The notes beneath the pieces are model-generated. The model saw only the letters and a list, made by a program, of their open reading frames with translations. It did not search any database and had not been told where the DNA came from. 64,000 nucleotides of DNA. Source: Massilia sp. Root418. GTDB lineage: Bacteria; Pseudomonadota; Gammaproteobacteria; Burkholderiales; Burkholderiaceae_D. A program made the translations under genes and the position numbers. Positions 26,589 to 35,783 of the stretch are shown here, piece by piece (position 1 is the first letter of the stretch; every line of letters starts with the position of its first letter). The stretch covers positions 343,966 to 407,965 of the forward strand of contig NZ_LMEC01000022.1 of assembly GCF_001425265.1 (NCBI RefSeq). Direction: 5' to 3'.

Positions 26589-27395
26589 ATGAAATCGATG
26601 TTCCAATTGATCGCGTCGCTCGCCTGCGTGGCGGCGCTGACCGCATGCGGCTCGCCGGCCAGCACCAACAAGGCCGAAGAGCTGCCGCCGCAGCCGGCGT
26701 ACGCGAAAACCGAACTGGCGGCCGGCAGCGGCGACCCGGTAGTGGCCAACGACCTGGTGCAAGTAACCTATTCGACCTTCCTGTACGACTCGACCAAGCC
26801 CAATTCGCGCGGCGCCCAGGTGGACGGCTCGCCGTCGGCCATTTACGCCATCGGCACCGGCCGCTGGCTGCCGGGCGCGGACCAGGGCGTGATCGGCATG
26901 CGCAAGGGCGGCACCGTGCAGCTGGTGCTGCCGACCAACCTGGCCTATGGCGTCTATACCTTCGCCAACCCGGCGTACGCGCCGGCCAAGGTGGCGGCCA
27001 ATACGCCGGTGGTCATGGAAATCACGGTGCTCGGCATCAGCAAGCCGTCGCCGTCGGCCCAGGTCACCATCATCGACAAGGTGATCGGCACCGGCGCCGA
27101 AGTGACCGCCACCAAGACCCTGACCGTGCACTACACCGGCTGGATCTATGACAAGACTGCGGCCGACCAGCACGGCGCCAAGTTCGACAGCTCGGTCGAC
27201 AAGGGCACGCCGTTCGACTTCACCTTGAACAGCAGCGTGATCGAAGGCTGGAAGCGCGGCGTGGTCGGCATGAAGGTGGGCGGCAAGCGCACCCTGATCA
27301 TCCCGCCGGAACTGGGCTACGGCTTCACCGCCCAGACCAATATTCCTGCCGGTTCCACGCTGATCTTCGACATCGAACTGCTGAGCATGAAGTAA
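26589..27395 (+). CDS. Lipoprotein with two FKBP-type peptidyl-prolyl isomerase domains
   Basis: A 268-residue lipoprotein. MKSMFQLIASLACVAALTAC is a lipobox (LTAC), so the protein is acylated and probably faces the periplasm. Two FKBP folds follow: residues about 50-150 (DLVQVTYSTFLYDSTKPNSR; GVIGMRKGGTVQLVLPTNLAYG) and about 160-268 (TLTVHYTGWIYD; SSVIEGWKRGVVGMKVGGKR; IPPELGYGF; LIFDIELLSMK). The second has most active-site aromatic residues; the first is less canonical. It would assist folding of exported proteins. AAAGGTAA precedes the ATG. An intrinsic terminator follows. Confidence 0.9.
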   Translation: MKSMFQLIASLACVAALTACGSPASTNKAEELPPQPAYAKTELAAGSGDPVVANDLVQVTYSTFLYDSTKPNSRGAQVDGSPSAIYAIGTGRWLPGADQGVIGMRKGGTVQLVLPTNLAYGVYTFANPAYAPAKVAANTPVVMEITVLGISKPSPSAQVTIIDKVIGTGAEVTATKTLTVHYTGWIYDKTAADQHGAKFDSSVDKGTPFDFTLNSSVIEGWKRGVVGMKVGGKRTLIIPPELGYGFTAQTNIPAGSTLIFDIELLSMK

Positions 27396-27411
27396 GTCCG
27401 GCGGATCAAGG

Positions 27412-27449
27412 AAAAAGGGCGGCCTGTTTGGCCGCCCTTTTTTTTTTTA
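27412..27449. terminator. Bidirectional intrinsic terminator
   Basis: GGGCGGCC (27417-27424) pairs with GGCCGCCC (27430-27437) around TGTTT, followed by twelve Ts and preceded by five As. It sits between the FKBP gene and the convergent DUF4382 gene and can serve both, more strongly the plus strand. Confidence 0.93.
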
Positions 27450-27453
27450 TATT

Positions 27454-28683
27454 TTACGGCACCAGTGTGAAGTTTACGCCGCTCTGGTTGGCTGCGGTAA
27501 TGTCCACCGACGGCACGCTCTTGCGGGTGTAGCCGGTGGCCGTGGCGTCCACCTGGTATTTGCCCACGCCCGGGAGCACCGTGGCTGCGCTGGTGAACAC
27601 CAGCGGCAGCGTGGGGCTATAGACGGCGTATTGTGGCGCGGCCAGCGGCAGGTTGGCCAGCGTGTACGCGCCCGTGGCCAGGTCGGCGCCCTGGTACTTG
27701 ATGGTGACCGCCGGGCCGGCGGCAAAGGTTTGCTTGGCCGCCACGTAGGCCGCTTCCGTGGCGCTGGCCGGCGCCAGGGTAACGGTGCCGGCGATGCTGC
27801 CGGTGAGCGAGGCCGGCAGCGTAATGGGCGCGCTGGCCGGGCTCACGGCCACCATGGCGCTAGTGCTGGTCACAGGCACCGCCCCCACCACGGCGGCGGC
27901 GCGGCTGTCCGCCGTCACCACCACGTCGTAGTTGCCGAGCGGGAGGCGCGTGAGCGCGAACTCGCCGGTGGTGGCGTTCGGCACGGTGCTGCTGATCACG
28001 GCGCCATTCTGCTGCGCGCTCACCATCACGCGGCTGCCGAGCAGGCTGGTGGCGACGTAGCCGCTGATGCCGTTCAGCGCGGTGGGAATCACCTTGACCA
28101 CCGGTTTCAGCGCGTATTTGCCGTTGCCGCGGGTGACCACGGACTTGCAGGCGTCGAAGTCCAGCACCAGGTCCACGCGCTGGCCGGCGGCCACGTCGAA
28201 CTCATTGGTCAGCTTGATGCCGCTTTGTACCGCGCTGGGGGTCTCCAGCGATACCTCGGCGGTGCCGCCGGACGGCACCACCGAGTTGGCCAGGCCGTTG
28301 CCGGTGTTCGGGTCCAGCACCAGGCGCAGCTGCGTGTAGTGACCTGCCGCCAGCGAGGTCTGGCCCAGGGCGTCCAGCGTGCCGTTGGTCAGGTTCAGCA
28401 GGTTGATCTTGCGGGCGGGGGACAGGGTGATGTCGCTCCAGCCGCTGTCGGTGTCGGTCGCCGCGCTGCTCTGGTGCACGCGCACCTTGCTGACGGTGAC
28501 GTTGACGGCGTCGAAGCCGCAGGCCGGGGCATCGGTCAGAGACACGCCCAGCGTGCCCAGGGTCACCGGCGGCGGGGTGCTGCTGCCTCCGCCGCCGCCG
28601 CCGCAGGCGGCCAGGGAAAGGCTGAGCGCGCTGGCGGCAGCCAGGGCGCCGGAGCGGGTGAGGGAACGGGCGGATGTCTTCAT
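27454..28683 (-). CDS. DUF4382 domain lipoprotein
   Basis: A 409-residue protein. The signal MKTSARSLTRSGALAAASAL leads to SLSLAACGGGGGG, a lipobox with a polyglycine spacer typical of surface-exposed lipoproteins. Residues 40-180 match DUF4382: LGTLGVSLTDAPACGFDAVN, VHQSSAATDTDSGWSDITL, LLNLTNGTLDALGQTSL and HYTQLRLVLDPN. The rest is repeated beta-sandwich (carboxypeptidase-regulatory-like) modules, such as ISGYVATSLLGSRVMVSAQQ and SIAGTVTLAPASATEAAYVA. It may be a surface adhesin or carbohydrate-associated protein; function unknown. A long inverted repeat lies upstream. Confidence 0.85.
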   Translation of the reverse strand: MKTSARSLTRSGALAAASALSLSLAACGGGGGGSSTPPPVTLGTLGVSLTDAPACGFDAVNVTVSKVRVHQSSAATDTDSGWSDITLSPARKINLLNLTNGTLDALGQTSLAAGHYTQLRLVLDPNTGNGLANSVVPSGGTAEVSLETPSAVQSGIKLTNEFDVAAGQRVDLVLDFDACKSVVTRGNGKYALKPVVKVIPTALNGISGYVATSLLGSRVMVSAQQNGAVISSTVPNATTGEFALTRLPLGNYDVVVTADSRAAAVVGAVPVTSTSAMVAVSPASAPITLPASLTGSIAGTVTLAPASATEAAYVAAKQTFAAGPAVTIKYQGADLATGAYTLANLPLAAPQYAVYSPTLPLVFTSAATVLPGVGKYQVDATATGYTRKSVPSVDITAANQSGVNFTLVP

Positions 28684-28766
28684 GATTGGCCTCTCTTGGG
28701 ATGGCGTTCTTCGGCGTAGGTAGCGATGAGTTCGCTACTCAGCCATTATCCGCCCCCCGGAGAGGC

Positions 28767-28792
28767 CACTACGTGCGTTGGCGCACATAGTG
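28767..28792. promoter_or_regulatory. Long inverted repeat upstream of the DUF4382 gene
   Basis: CACTACGTGCG and CGCACATAGTG form 11-base arms around TTGG, with a single mismatched pair. It is 84 bases before the DUF4382 start and 51 bases after the end of the permease gene. It has no T-run, so an operator is more likely than a terminator. The bound regulator is unknown. Confidence 0.4.
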
Positions 28793-28842
28793 ACTTGCAA
28801 GAAACAACTTTTACATTGCCCTCCGCGCCGGTGGGCGCGAGC

Positions 28843-31242
28843 CTATCCGCGCAAGGCCAAAGCAGGCGAGATGCGCAGCGCCGCCGCGGTGTGGCGCGCG
28901 GTGGCCAGCAGCGCCACCAGCGCGGCCAGCGCCAGCGCCGCCAGCAGCGGCCAGGCGCCCATCGGCGCGTGCTCCACGTAGCCTGCCAGGTAGCGCCGTA
29001 TGGCCAGCGCCGCCAGCGGCAGGCCCAAAACCGCGCCGGCTGCGATCAGCGCCGCGAATTCGCGCCCCACCAGGCGCGCGATGGCGGCGCGCCCCGCGCC
29101 GTGCAGCTTGCGCAGCACAATCTCCTTGCGGCTGCGCTGCACGCTATAGGCCGACAGCACGTAGATGCCGCATGCCGCCAGTACCACCGCGATCATGCTG
29201 GACCAGGCCAGCATGCGCGCCAGCCGCACGTCGTCCGCGTAGGCCAGGCCGAACAGGCTGCTGGCGGTCTGCAGTTCCAGCACGCTGTCCGGGAAGTACT
29301 GCTTGAACAGCGGCGCGATGCTGGCGTGCGCGCTGGCCGCATCCTCGCTGGTGCGCACCGTCAGCACCTGGGCTTCCGCCACGCGGTACACCAGCGGCTG
29401 GGCCGCCTGCTTCAGGCTCTGGTAGCGCACTTCCGGCGCAATGCCGATGATCTGCACCGAGCGTTCGCCGTTGGTGATGAACTGGCCTACTGCCGCTTCC
29501 GGCGTGGCAAAACCCAGCGCCAGTGCGGCCGCCGCATTGATCACGCGGGCCTGCGAGGCTGGCTGGTCGCGTCCCGGCTCGAACAGGCGGCCGTGCAGCG
29601 GCTTCAGGCCGTACACCTGGAAGAACTCCGGGCTGACCGTGCGGAATTCCAGGCTGATGATCTCCCCGGTGCGGGCCGGCATGGTGGAAATCATCTTCAT
29701 GCCATCGCGGCCCGCCGCTTCCGACATGGCGGCAACGCCGCGCACACCGGGCAAGCGCGCCAGTGCCTGCATGAAGCCGTCGGCGGCCGGCTTGCCGGTT
29801 TCCTGAGGCAGGTCCAGCACCAGCATGCCGCTGGGGTTGAAGCCCCGGTCGGCCTTGGCGGCGTAGTCGGCCTGCCAGGCGATGGCCAGGGTGGCGCCGC
29901 TGAGCGCCATGGCGGTGGCGAACTGCAGCACCGTCAGCACGCGGCGCAGCCACAGGCCACCAGCCGTTTCATGGTCGCCGCGTCCGGCCAGCGCCGCCGC
30001 CGGGCGCACCCGCGTGGCCAGTACGGCCGGGTAGAGGCCCGCGCACAAGCCGGTCAGCAGGCCGCCCAGCAGGGCCAGCGCGCAGCTGGCGGGGGAGAAC
30101 AGGCCGTCCAGCTGGCGCGCCACCAAGCCGCTGAACATGGGCAGGCAGAGCCAGGCCAGTCCCAGCCCGAGCAGCGTGGCCAGCAGCGCCACCACCGAGG
30201 ACTCGGCAAGGAATTGCGCCACCAGCCGCGCGTGGCTGGCGCCAAGCAGCTTGCGCATGCCGATCTCGCGCTGGCGGCGCAAGGTGCGCACCGTGGCCAG
30301 GTTGACGTAATTGCTGGCCGCCAGCGCCAGGATCAGCAGCGCAATCCCCGCCAGTGCGAACACGCTGCCGCGCTGGCCGTAGTTTTCGCTGCTGCGGCCG
30401 GAGGCCAGGTCCGGGTCGAAGTACACGTCCGGCATCGCCACCAGGGCTACGTCGGTCACGTTGCGGCCGTTCAGCTTCTTGCCCACCGGGCCGTTACGCC
30501 AGCGCGCGTCGAGCGGGTTGGCGTTCACGGCGTCCTGCAGCAGCGCCGCCAGCTGCGTCGGGTCTGCGCCGGGCTTGAGCTTCAGATAGATGCCGCCGCG
30601 CCGCTGGAAATTGCTGCGGTGGTCGCCGCGCTCCGGCTCTGCCCATGCCGCGCTGGCGCTGCCCAGCAGCGCTTCGTAGCGCAGGGTGGCGTTGGCGGGG
30701 GGATCGGGCAGCACCGCCAGCACTTGCAGCGTTTCCTTCTGCACGCGCAAATAGCGGTTCAGCGCGGAGGCGCCGCCGAAGATCTTGCGCGCGGTGCTGG
30801 CCGTCACCGCAATGCCTTCCGGCCTTGTCAGCGCGGCCTGCAGGTCGCCTTCCAGCGCGCGCAGGCCGAAGATGGCGCCGAATGCGGGGTCCGCGACCAG
30901 CAGTTCCGGCGCATGCCGCTCGGCGCCATTCCACAGCGGCAGCTCCAGCCGCTTGGCGATGGTGGAGGCCTCCACCATGCCGCTGGCGTCGGCGGCAGCC
31001 TGGATAGGCAGGCCGGCGTACTCGCCCCAGTCCGGACGCGGGAACACGTTGATGCGCTGCTTCACCGACACCACGCGCTGCGCGTCAGGCACGTGGCTGT
31101 TGTAGCTCAGGCAGTAATGCACGAAGCCGAGCAGCAGGAAACAGGCGGCGAAGCCGATGGCAAGGCCGAGAATGGCCACGGCGGAATAGGCGCGTTCCTG
31201 CAGCAGCAGGCGCCAGCCGATACGAAAGTCTTGTGCTTCCAT
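28843..31242 (-). CDS. FtsX/MacB-type ABC transporter permease (second of two paralogs)
   Basis: A 799-residue permease beginning MEAQDFRIGWRLLLQERAYS and one hydrophobic helix (AVAILGLAIGFAACFLLLGF). It then has a MacB-like periplasmic core, an FtsX helix bundle (LALAASNYVNLATVRTLRRQ; LVAQFLAESSVVALLATLLG), a second periplasmic core and a second FtsX domain near the C-terminus (WSSMIAVVLAACGIYVLSAY; RKEIVLRKLHGAGRAAIARL). This is the double-FtsX architecture that couples cytosolic ATP hydrolysis to periplasmic conformational change. It is strongly similar to the adjacent 809-residue paralog, nine bases upstream, so they probably form a heterodimer with the ATPase at 33678. Confidence 0.88.
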   Translation of the reverse strand: MEAQDFRIGWRLLLQERAYSAVAILGLAIGFAACFLLLGFVHYCLSYNSHVPDAQRVVSVKQRINVFPRPDWGEYAGLPIQAAADASGMVEASTIAKRLELPLWNGAERHAPELLVADPAFGAIFGLRALEGDLQAALTRPEGIAVTASTARKIFGGASALNRYLRVQKETLQVLAVLPDPPANATLRYEALLGSASAAWAEPERGDHRSNFQRRGGIYLKLKPGADPTQLAALLQDAVNANPLDARWRNGPVGKKLNGRNVTDVALVAMPDVYFDPDLASGRSSENYGQRGSVFALAGIALLILALAASNYVNLATVRTLRRQREIGMRKLLGASHARLVAQFLAESSVVALLATLLGLGLAWLCLPMFSGLVARQLDGLFSPASCALALLGGLLTGLCAGLYPAVLATRVRPAAALAGRGDHETAGGLWLRRVLTVLQFATAMALSGATLAIAWQADYAAKADRGFNPSGMLVLDLPQETGKPAADGFMQALARLPGVRGVAAMSEAAGRDGMKMISTMPARTGEIISLEFRTVSPEFFQVYGLKPLHGRLFEPGRDQPASQARVINAAAALALGFATPEAAVGQFITNGERSVQIIGIAPEVRYQSLKQAAQPLVYRVAEAQVLTVRTSEDAASAHASIAPLFKQYFPDSVLELQTASSLFGLAYADDVRLARMLAWSSMIAVVLAACGIYVLSAYSVQRSRKEIVLRKLHGAGRAAIARLVGREFAALIAAGAVLGLPLAALAIRRYLAGYVEHAPMGAWPLLAALALAALVALLATARHTAAALRISPALALRG

Positions 31243-31251
31243 AAATTCTCC

Positions 31252-33681
31252 TTAACTGCGCAGGGCCAGCGCCGGCGCAATGCGCAGCGCGGCCAGGGTG
31301 TGGCGGAACGTGGCGGCCAGCGAGACGGCCAGCACGGCGGCCAGCGCCGCGAGCAGCGTCCAGGCGCCGATGGGCGCCTGCTCGGCGAAACCGGACAGGT
31401 AGCGCTGGATCGCCAGCGCCGCCAGGGGCAGGCCCGCCAGCGCGGCGCCGCCCGCCATCCAGGCGAACTCCCTGCCCAGCAGCCGGGCCACGGCGCTGCG
31501 CCGCGCGCCGTACAGCTTGCGCAGCACGATCTCGCGCGCCCGCCGCTGCACGTTGTAGGCCGCCAGCACATAGATACCGAAGGCCGACAGCAGCAGCGCC
31601 ATGGCGCTGCCCGCCGCCAGCATGGCCGCCAGTCGGGCGTCGTCCTGGTAGTTGTCGGCGAAGTAGCTGACGGCGCGGTGCATGTCGGGAATCGCGTTCG
31701 GGAAGTACTGCCGCCACAGCGCGTCGGCGGCGCGTTCCAGGTCGGCCATGCTGCCGCTGTGGCGCACCGTCAGCACCGACACGGCGCGGTGGTTGCGGTA
31801 TATCACCGGCGCTGGCGTTTCACGCAGCGACTGGTAGCGCAGATCCGGCACCACGCCGATCACCACCGGCCGCACCTCGCCCTTGCGCCCATCCAGCGCC
31901 ACGCTCTGGCCCACGGCGTCCTGCGGCGAGCCGAAGCCCAGCGCCCTGGCCGCCGCCACGTTGAGCACCACCGCATCGTCGTTCTGCTCCTGCTCGCGCT
32001 GCGGGTCGAAGCTGCGGCCCGCCAGCGGTTTCACGCCGTACACCTGGAAGAAGGTGGGCGAGACCGCGCGCTCCTGCAAGGTGACGGACTTGCCGGCGGC
32101 GGTGCGCACCGGATTGGTCACGCCCAGGTAGGAGCGCCCCGCAGGCGACGGCGAGTAAGCCACGCCTTCCACGCCAGGAACCCTGAGCAAGGCTTCGCTC
32201 AGTTGCCGCGCGGCCTGCCCTTCCCCCATTTGCACCGGCAGCTCCAGCACCAGCAAGGGGCGCGGATCGAAGCCCGGACTGGCGTTGCTGGCGAAGCGCG
32301 TCTGCCACGCCACCGCCAGGGTGATGGCCACCAGCGCCATGGCGCAGGACATCTGGAACACGGTGACGCCGCGCCGCAGCCAGGTGGTGCCGTGGGTCTC
32401 CTGCCCGCCGCGCGCAGCCAGCGCCTGGGTTGGCCGCACGCGCAGCGCCAGCCATGCCGGATGCAGGCCGGCCAGCACGCCGGTAAGCAGGCCCACGGCG
32501 AGCGCCGCCAGCACGGCGCCCGGTCCCCAGACGGCGCCCAGGGGCCGGTTCAGCAGCTGCGCGCAGGCCGGCAGCAGCAGCCAGGCCAGCAGCAGGCCGG
32601 CCGCCGCCGCCAGCATGGTGGCCAGCAGCGATTCGGCCAGCAGCATGGCGGCCACCCTGGCGTGGCTTGCGCCCAGCACTTTGCGCATGGCGATTTCGGC
32701 GCGCCTGCGCATCACCCGCACGGTGGCCAAATTCACGTAGTTGATGGCGGCCAGCAGGAGAATCAGTGCACCCACGGCGGCCACGCCCAGCACCAGCCTG
32801 ACGTCGCCGTGCCCGCTGCCGTTGCCGGTCAGGTCGGGGTCGAAATACCAGTCGCGCAGGGAGCTCAGGCCGATGTCGGACAGCTTACGGCCCTGCAGGC
32901 GCTGCAGCAGGTCCGGCGGCAGGGTGGCGGCCAGCGGCGAGCGGTCGGACGCATCCTGCATCACGCGCTGCAGCGCCTGCGGTGTGGCGCCGGGCGCCAG
33001 CCGCACGTAGAGGCGGGAGATGATGCCGCCCCAGTTGGACGCCAGGTGTTTGTCCAGGCGCCTGCGCATCTTCTCCGGCCACATCTGGCTGCCGGTTCCC
33101 ATCAGCGCCGCGTAGGGCAGGGTGGTGGCGGCCGGCGGATCGGGCAGGATGGCGGCCACCTTGTATTGCATGTTTTCCAGCGTCAGCGTCTTGCCCAGCA
33201 CCCCGCGCGCGGCGCCCAGCAGCTGGCGCGCCTTGCTTTCGGTGAGCGCGACCGCGTCGGGCTGCTGCAGCGCCGCCGCCAAGTCACCCTCCAGCGCGCG
33301 CAGGCCAAGCACCTTCGGCATGGCGGGGCTCACCAGCACGAAATCCAGCGTGCCCAGCGCGCCTTCCTGGCGCAGCGTGGCGGTGCCGGGAAGGGCCACG
33401 GCTGCCGCCTGCACCAGCGGGCTCTCTTCGGCAACCGCCAGCAGGTTGATCGGCGTGTTGTCGAACCAGCCGGGCGGCTCCAACAGGTTGATGCGGTTCT
33501 TGGCCACGTAGACCCGGTCCGCCTGCGGCACGTGGCTGTCGTAGCTGAAGCTGAAGTGCACATAGGCCATCAGCAGGAAGCAGGCCGCGAAGCCCAGCGC
33601 CAGGCCGAGGATGGTGACGGCCGAGTAGCCGCGCTCCTGCAGCAGCAGACGCCAGCCGATACGGAAATCGGACCCGTTCAT
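31252..33681 (-). CDS. FtsX/MacB-type ABC transporter permease (first of two paralogs)
   Basis: An 809-residue permease with the same layout as its neighbour: N-terminal helix (DFRIGWRLLLQERGYS; AVTILGLALGFAACFLLMAY), MacB-like periplasmic core, FtsX domain (LLLAAINYVNLATVRVMRRR; RKVLGASHARVAAMLLAES), second core and second FtsX domain (ALLLSAFGIYVLAAYNVQRR; REIVLRKLYGARRSAVARLL). The start overlaps the ATPase stop by four bases. The periplasmic cores, where cargo or adaptor would be contacted, are the least similar parts between the two paralogs. Cargo could be a peptide, lipid or drug; it cannot be read from sequence. Confidence 0.88.
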   Translation of the reverse strand: MNGSDFRIGWRLLLQERGYSAVTILGLALGFAACFLLMAYVHFSFSYDSHVPQADRVYVAKNRINLLEPPGWFDNTPINLLAVAEESPLVQAAAVALPGTATLRQEGALGTLDFVLVSPAMPKVLGLRALEGDLAAALQQPDAVALTESKARQLLGAARGVLGKTLTLENMQYKVAAILPDPPAATTLPYAALMGTGSQMWPEKMRRRLDKHLASNWGGIISRLYVRLAPGATPQALQRVMQDASDRSPLAATLPPDLLQRLQGRKLSDIGLSSLRDWYFDPDLTGNGSGHGDVRLVLGVAAVGALILLLAAINYVNLATVRVMRRRAEIAMRKVLGASHARVAAMLLAESLLATMLAAAAGLLLAWLLLPACAQLLNRPLGAVWGPGAVLAALAVGLLTGVLAGLHPAWLALRVRPTQALAARGGQETHGTTWLRRGVTVFQMSCAMALVAITLAVAWQTRFASNASPGFDPRPLLVLELPVQMGEGQAARQLSEALLRVPGVEGVAYSPSPAGRSYLGVTNPVRTAAGKSVTLQERAVSPTFFQVYGVKPLAGRSFDPQREQEQNDDAVVLNVAAARALGFGSPQDAVGQSVALDGRKGEVRPVVIGVVPDLRYQSLRETPAPVIYRNHRAVSVLTVRHSGSMADLERAADALWRQYFPNAIPDMHRAVSYFADNYQDDARLAAMLAAGSAMALLLSAFGIYVLAAYNVQRRAREIVLRKLYGARRSAVARLLGREFAWMAGGAALAGLPLAALAIQRYLSGFAEQAPIGAWTLLAALAAVLAVSLAATFRHTLAALRIAPALALRS

Positions 33682-34358
33682 GCTGCGCGCAGCGCGTCCA
33701 CCATGATGCGGCCGTCCAGCAGATTCAGCGTGCGCGAAGCCTGCGCCGCGTGCGACGGCGAGTGCGTCACCATCACCACGGTGGTGCCTTCGGCGTTGAT
33801 GGTGCGCAGCAGGCGCATCACCTCGTCGCCGTGGGCGGTGTCCAGGTTGCCGGTCGGTTCATCGGCCAGCAGCAGGGCCGGCCCGGACACCAGCGCGCGC
33901 GCGATGGCCACGCGCTGCTGCTGGCCGCCGGACAGCTGGGATGGGCGGTGGCCAGCGCGGTGCAGCACGCCCAGCTTGTTCAGCATGGCCGTCACCCTGG
34001 CCTTGCGCTCGCTCTTGGCCATGCCGGTGTATTCCAGCGCCAGTTCCACGTTCTCGAACACGCTCAGTTCCTCGATCAGGTTGAAGCTCTGGAAGATGAA
34101 GCCGATGCGGCCGCGCCGCAGTTCGTTCAGCTTCGCCTCGCTCCAGCCGGCCACGTTCTGGCCGTCGAACCAGTACTCGCCGCTGCTGGGCACATCGAGC
34201 AGGCCCAGAAGGCTGAGCAGGGTGGACTTGCCGCAGCCCGAAGGCCCGGTGATGGCAACGTATTCGCCGGCATCGATCTGCAGGTCGATGCGGTCCAGGG
34301 CGGTGGTCTGGATTTCGCCCGCCAGGTGGGTTTTGCTGACGCCTGAAAGCTTGAGCAT
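33678..34358 (-). CDS. ABC transporter ATP-binding protein (MacB/LolD type)
   Basis: A 226-residue stand-alone ATPase of the LolD/MacB class. Walker A is GPSGCGKST, the signature is LSGGQQQRVAIARAL, Walker B is LLLADEPTGNLD and the H-loop is VMVTHSPSHA. The insertion GEYWFDGQNVAGWSEAKLNELRRGRIGFIFQSFNLIEELS is the type that contacts FtsX coupling helices. It energises the two downstream permeases, overlapping the first by four bases, and lies 27 bases after the adaptor gene. It is part of the sigma-54-controlled efflux operon. Confidence 0.92.
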   Translation of the reverse strand: MLKLSGVSKTHLAGEIQTTALDRIDLQIDAGEYVAITGPSGCGKSTLLSLLGLLDVPSSGEYWFDGQNVAGWSEAKLNELRRGRIGFIFQSFNLIEELSVFENVELALEYTGMAKSERKARVTAMLNKLGVLHRAGHRPSQLSGGQQQRVAIARALVSGPALLLADEPTGNLDTAHGDEVMRLLRTINAEGTTVVMVTHSPSHAAQASRTLNLLDGRIMVDALRAA

Positions 34359-34385
34359 GGGGGTTCCTTTTCGTTGGTGGTGAGC

Positions 34386-35669
34386 TTACTTGGAAATCTG
34401 CAGCCTGGGTGAATCGCCGAACGCCGTGTAGCCGGACACGATGACGCGCTCGCCGACGGCCAGGCCGGACAGCACTTCGAGCTGGGCGTTGTTGCGGCGG
34501 CCGCTGCGGATGGCGCGCCGCTCGGCCACGCTGCCGTCCTGGGTAACGACGAACACCCAAGTGCCGCCGCTGTCGTTGAGGAAGGCGCCGTTCGGCAGCA
34601 GCAGCGCGGGCGCGGGTTCGCCCAGCGTGATGGTGGCGTCCACGCTCTGGCCCGGGCTGAGCGCCTCCGGCTGCGCGGCGCTGAAGGTCAGCTCCACGGT
34701 GAAACGGCCGTCCTTGATCTGCGGGTAAATGGTGGACACGTCCACCGCGTAGCTGCGGCCGTCCATTTGCACGCTGCCGTGGCGGCCCACCGCCACGCGC
34801 TTCAGGTAGTACTCGTCCACCTCGGCGGACAGCTTGAAACGCGCCGGATCGTCGATGCGGCCCACGTGCTTGCCGGTGGCGATGGACTCGCCCACCTGCA
34901 GGCGGAAATCGGTCAGGCGGCCGGCGCTCGGCGCGCGCACCGCCAGCGCCTCCACCGTGGCGCTGACCAGTTTCAGGCCGGACTGCAAGCCGTCCAGCGC
35001 CTTGTCCAGCTGCGCCAGCGCGGTGCCGCGCACGCGGCGGTCGGTGTCGTCGCTGGCCTGCGCCTGCGCCAGCACGCGCCACTGCTGCGCCAGGCGGTCG
35101 GCCGACTCTTCCAATGCCACGGCGGACAGGAAGCCCTGCGCCGCCAGCTTCTCGTCGCGCGCGTGGCGTTTCTGCGCCTGCTCCATTGCGAAATTGAGAT
35201 CGTCCAGGCGGCGCTGGTGCTCGCTGCGGCTGGCCTCCTGCGCCACGCGCAGGTTGGACAAGTTGGAAATCTGCTGCGCGTGTTCGGCCTGGCGTGCCAG
35301 CAGTTCCAGGTTGCGCTGCGGGTTGGAGATGCGGAACAGCAGCTGGCCCTGTTTCACCAGGTCGCCGTCGCGCGCATAGACCTCCTCGATGCGGCCCGAC
35401 TCGACCGAATCGAGCATCACCGACTGCAGCGGCTGCGCGGTGGCGCGCACCACGATATCGTCGCGGAACACGCCGCGTTCCACGGCGGCGACGCGCAGCC
35501 CGTCCGCCGGCACCTGCAGCCCGCGCGGCATCCAGTACCACAGCGCGAGGGCAAAGGCTGCAAGCGCCAGCGCGCCTGCGGCTGCCAGCGCTATGGCCTT
35601 GCCGCGACGCCGGGGCACTACCGTGTCCATGGCGGCGCCGGTGATCAGTTTGGGCTGGGGTGTGGTCAT
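34386..35669 (-). CDS. HlyD/MacA-type periplasmic adaptor (membrane fusion protein)
   Basis: A 427-residue protein. After a basic N-terminus (VVPRRRGKAIALAAAGALAL) one transmembrane anchor lies at about residues 24-46. Then come a lipoyl-like half motif (SGRIEEVYARDGDLVKQGQL), a long alpha-helical hairpin (about residues 115-235, heptad-rich), the second lipoyl half (ALAVRAPSAGRLTDFRLQVG) and beta-barrel domains ending VIVSGYTAFGDSPRLQISK. It links the inner-membrane ABC permeases to an outer-membrane channel; no tolC-like gene is in this operon. The ATG at 35669 is the first in frame after the -24/-12 promoter and starts the efflux operon. Confidence 0.88.
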   Translation of the reverse strand: MTTPQPKLITGAAMDTVVPRRRGKAIALAAAGALALAAFALALWYWMPRGLQVPADGLRVAAVERGVFRDDIVVRATAQPLQSVMLDSVESGRIEEVYARDGDLVKQGQLLFRISNPQRNLELLARQAEHAQQISNLSNLRVAQEASRSEHQRRLDDLNFAMEQAQKRHARDEKLAAQGFLSAVALEESADRLAQQWRVLAQAQASDDTDRRVRGTALAQLDKALDGLQSGLKLVSATVEALAVRAPSAGRLTDFRLQVGESIATGKHVGRIDDPARFKLSAEVDEYYLKRVAVGRHGSVQMDGRSYAVDVSTIYPQIKDGRFTVELTFSAAQPEALSPGQSVDATITLGEPAPALLLPNGAFLNDSGGTWVFVVTQDGSVAERRAIRSGRRNNAQLEVLSGLAVGERVIVSGYTAFGDSPRLQISK

Positions 35670-35714
35670 GATGGTTGCGTGCAGTGTGCGATAGAGTGAG
35701 CGGCAGGCATGGTA

Positions 35715-35732
35715 TTGCAAGCCCTGTGCCAG
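35715..35732 (-). promoter_or_regulatory. Sigma-54 (-24/-12) promoter of the efflux operon
   Basis: The minus strand reads CTGGCACAGGGCTTGCAA, matching the RpoN consensus YTGGCACG-N4-TTGCW with the invariant GG (35730-35729) and GC (35718-35717) separated by ten bases. The predicted start is near 35705, about 35 bases before the adaptor ATG. An RpoN-dependent promoter next to a sigma-54-activator-type regulator is strong mutual support. Confidence 0.85.
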
Positions 35733-35783
35733 GGCTCCGGCAAGGCGGTTTTGCGCGCTTTCCCGGCGTTGCGGCGCGGTGCT

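Noticed and set aside
28726..34383. Open frame of 1885 codons on the plus strand opposite the efflux permeases
   Set aside because: It is the antisense shadow of GC-rich genes: its product is dominated by Gln, His, Arg and Gly with no domain, while the minus strand encodes clear FtsX and ABC proteins.
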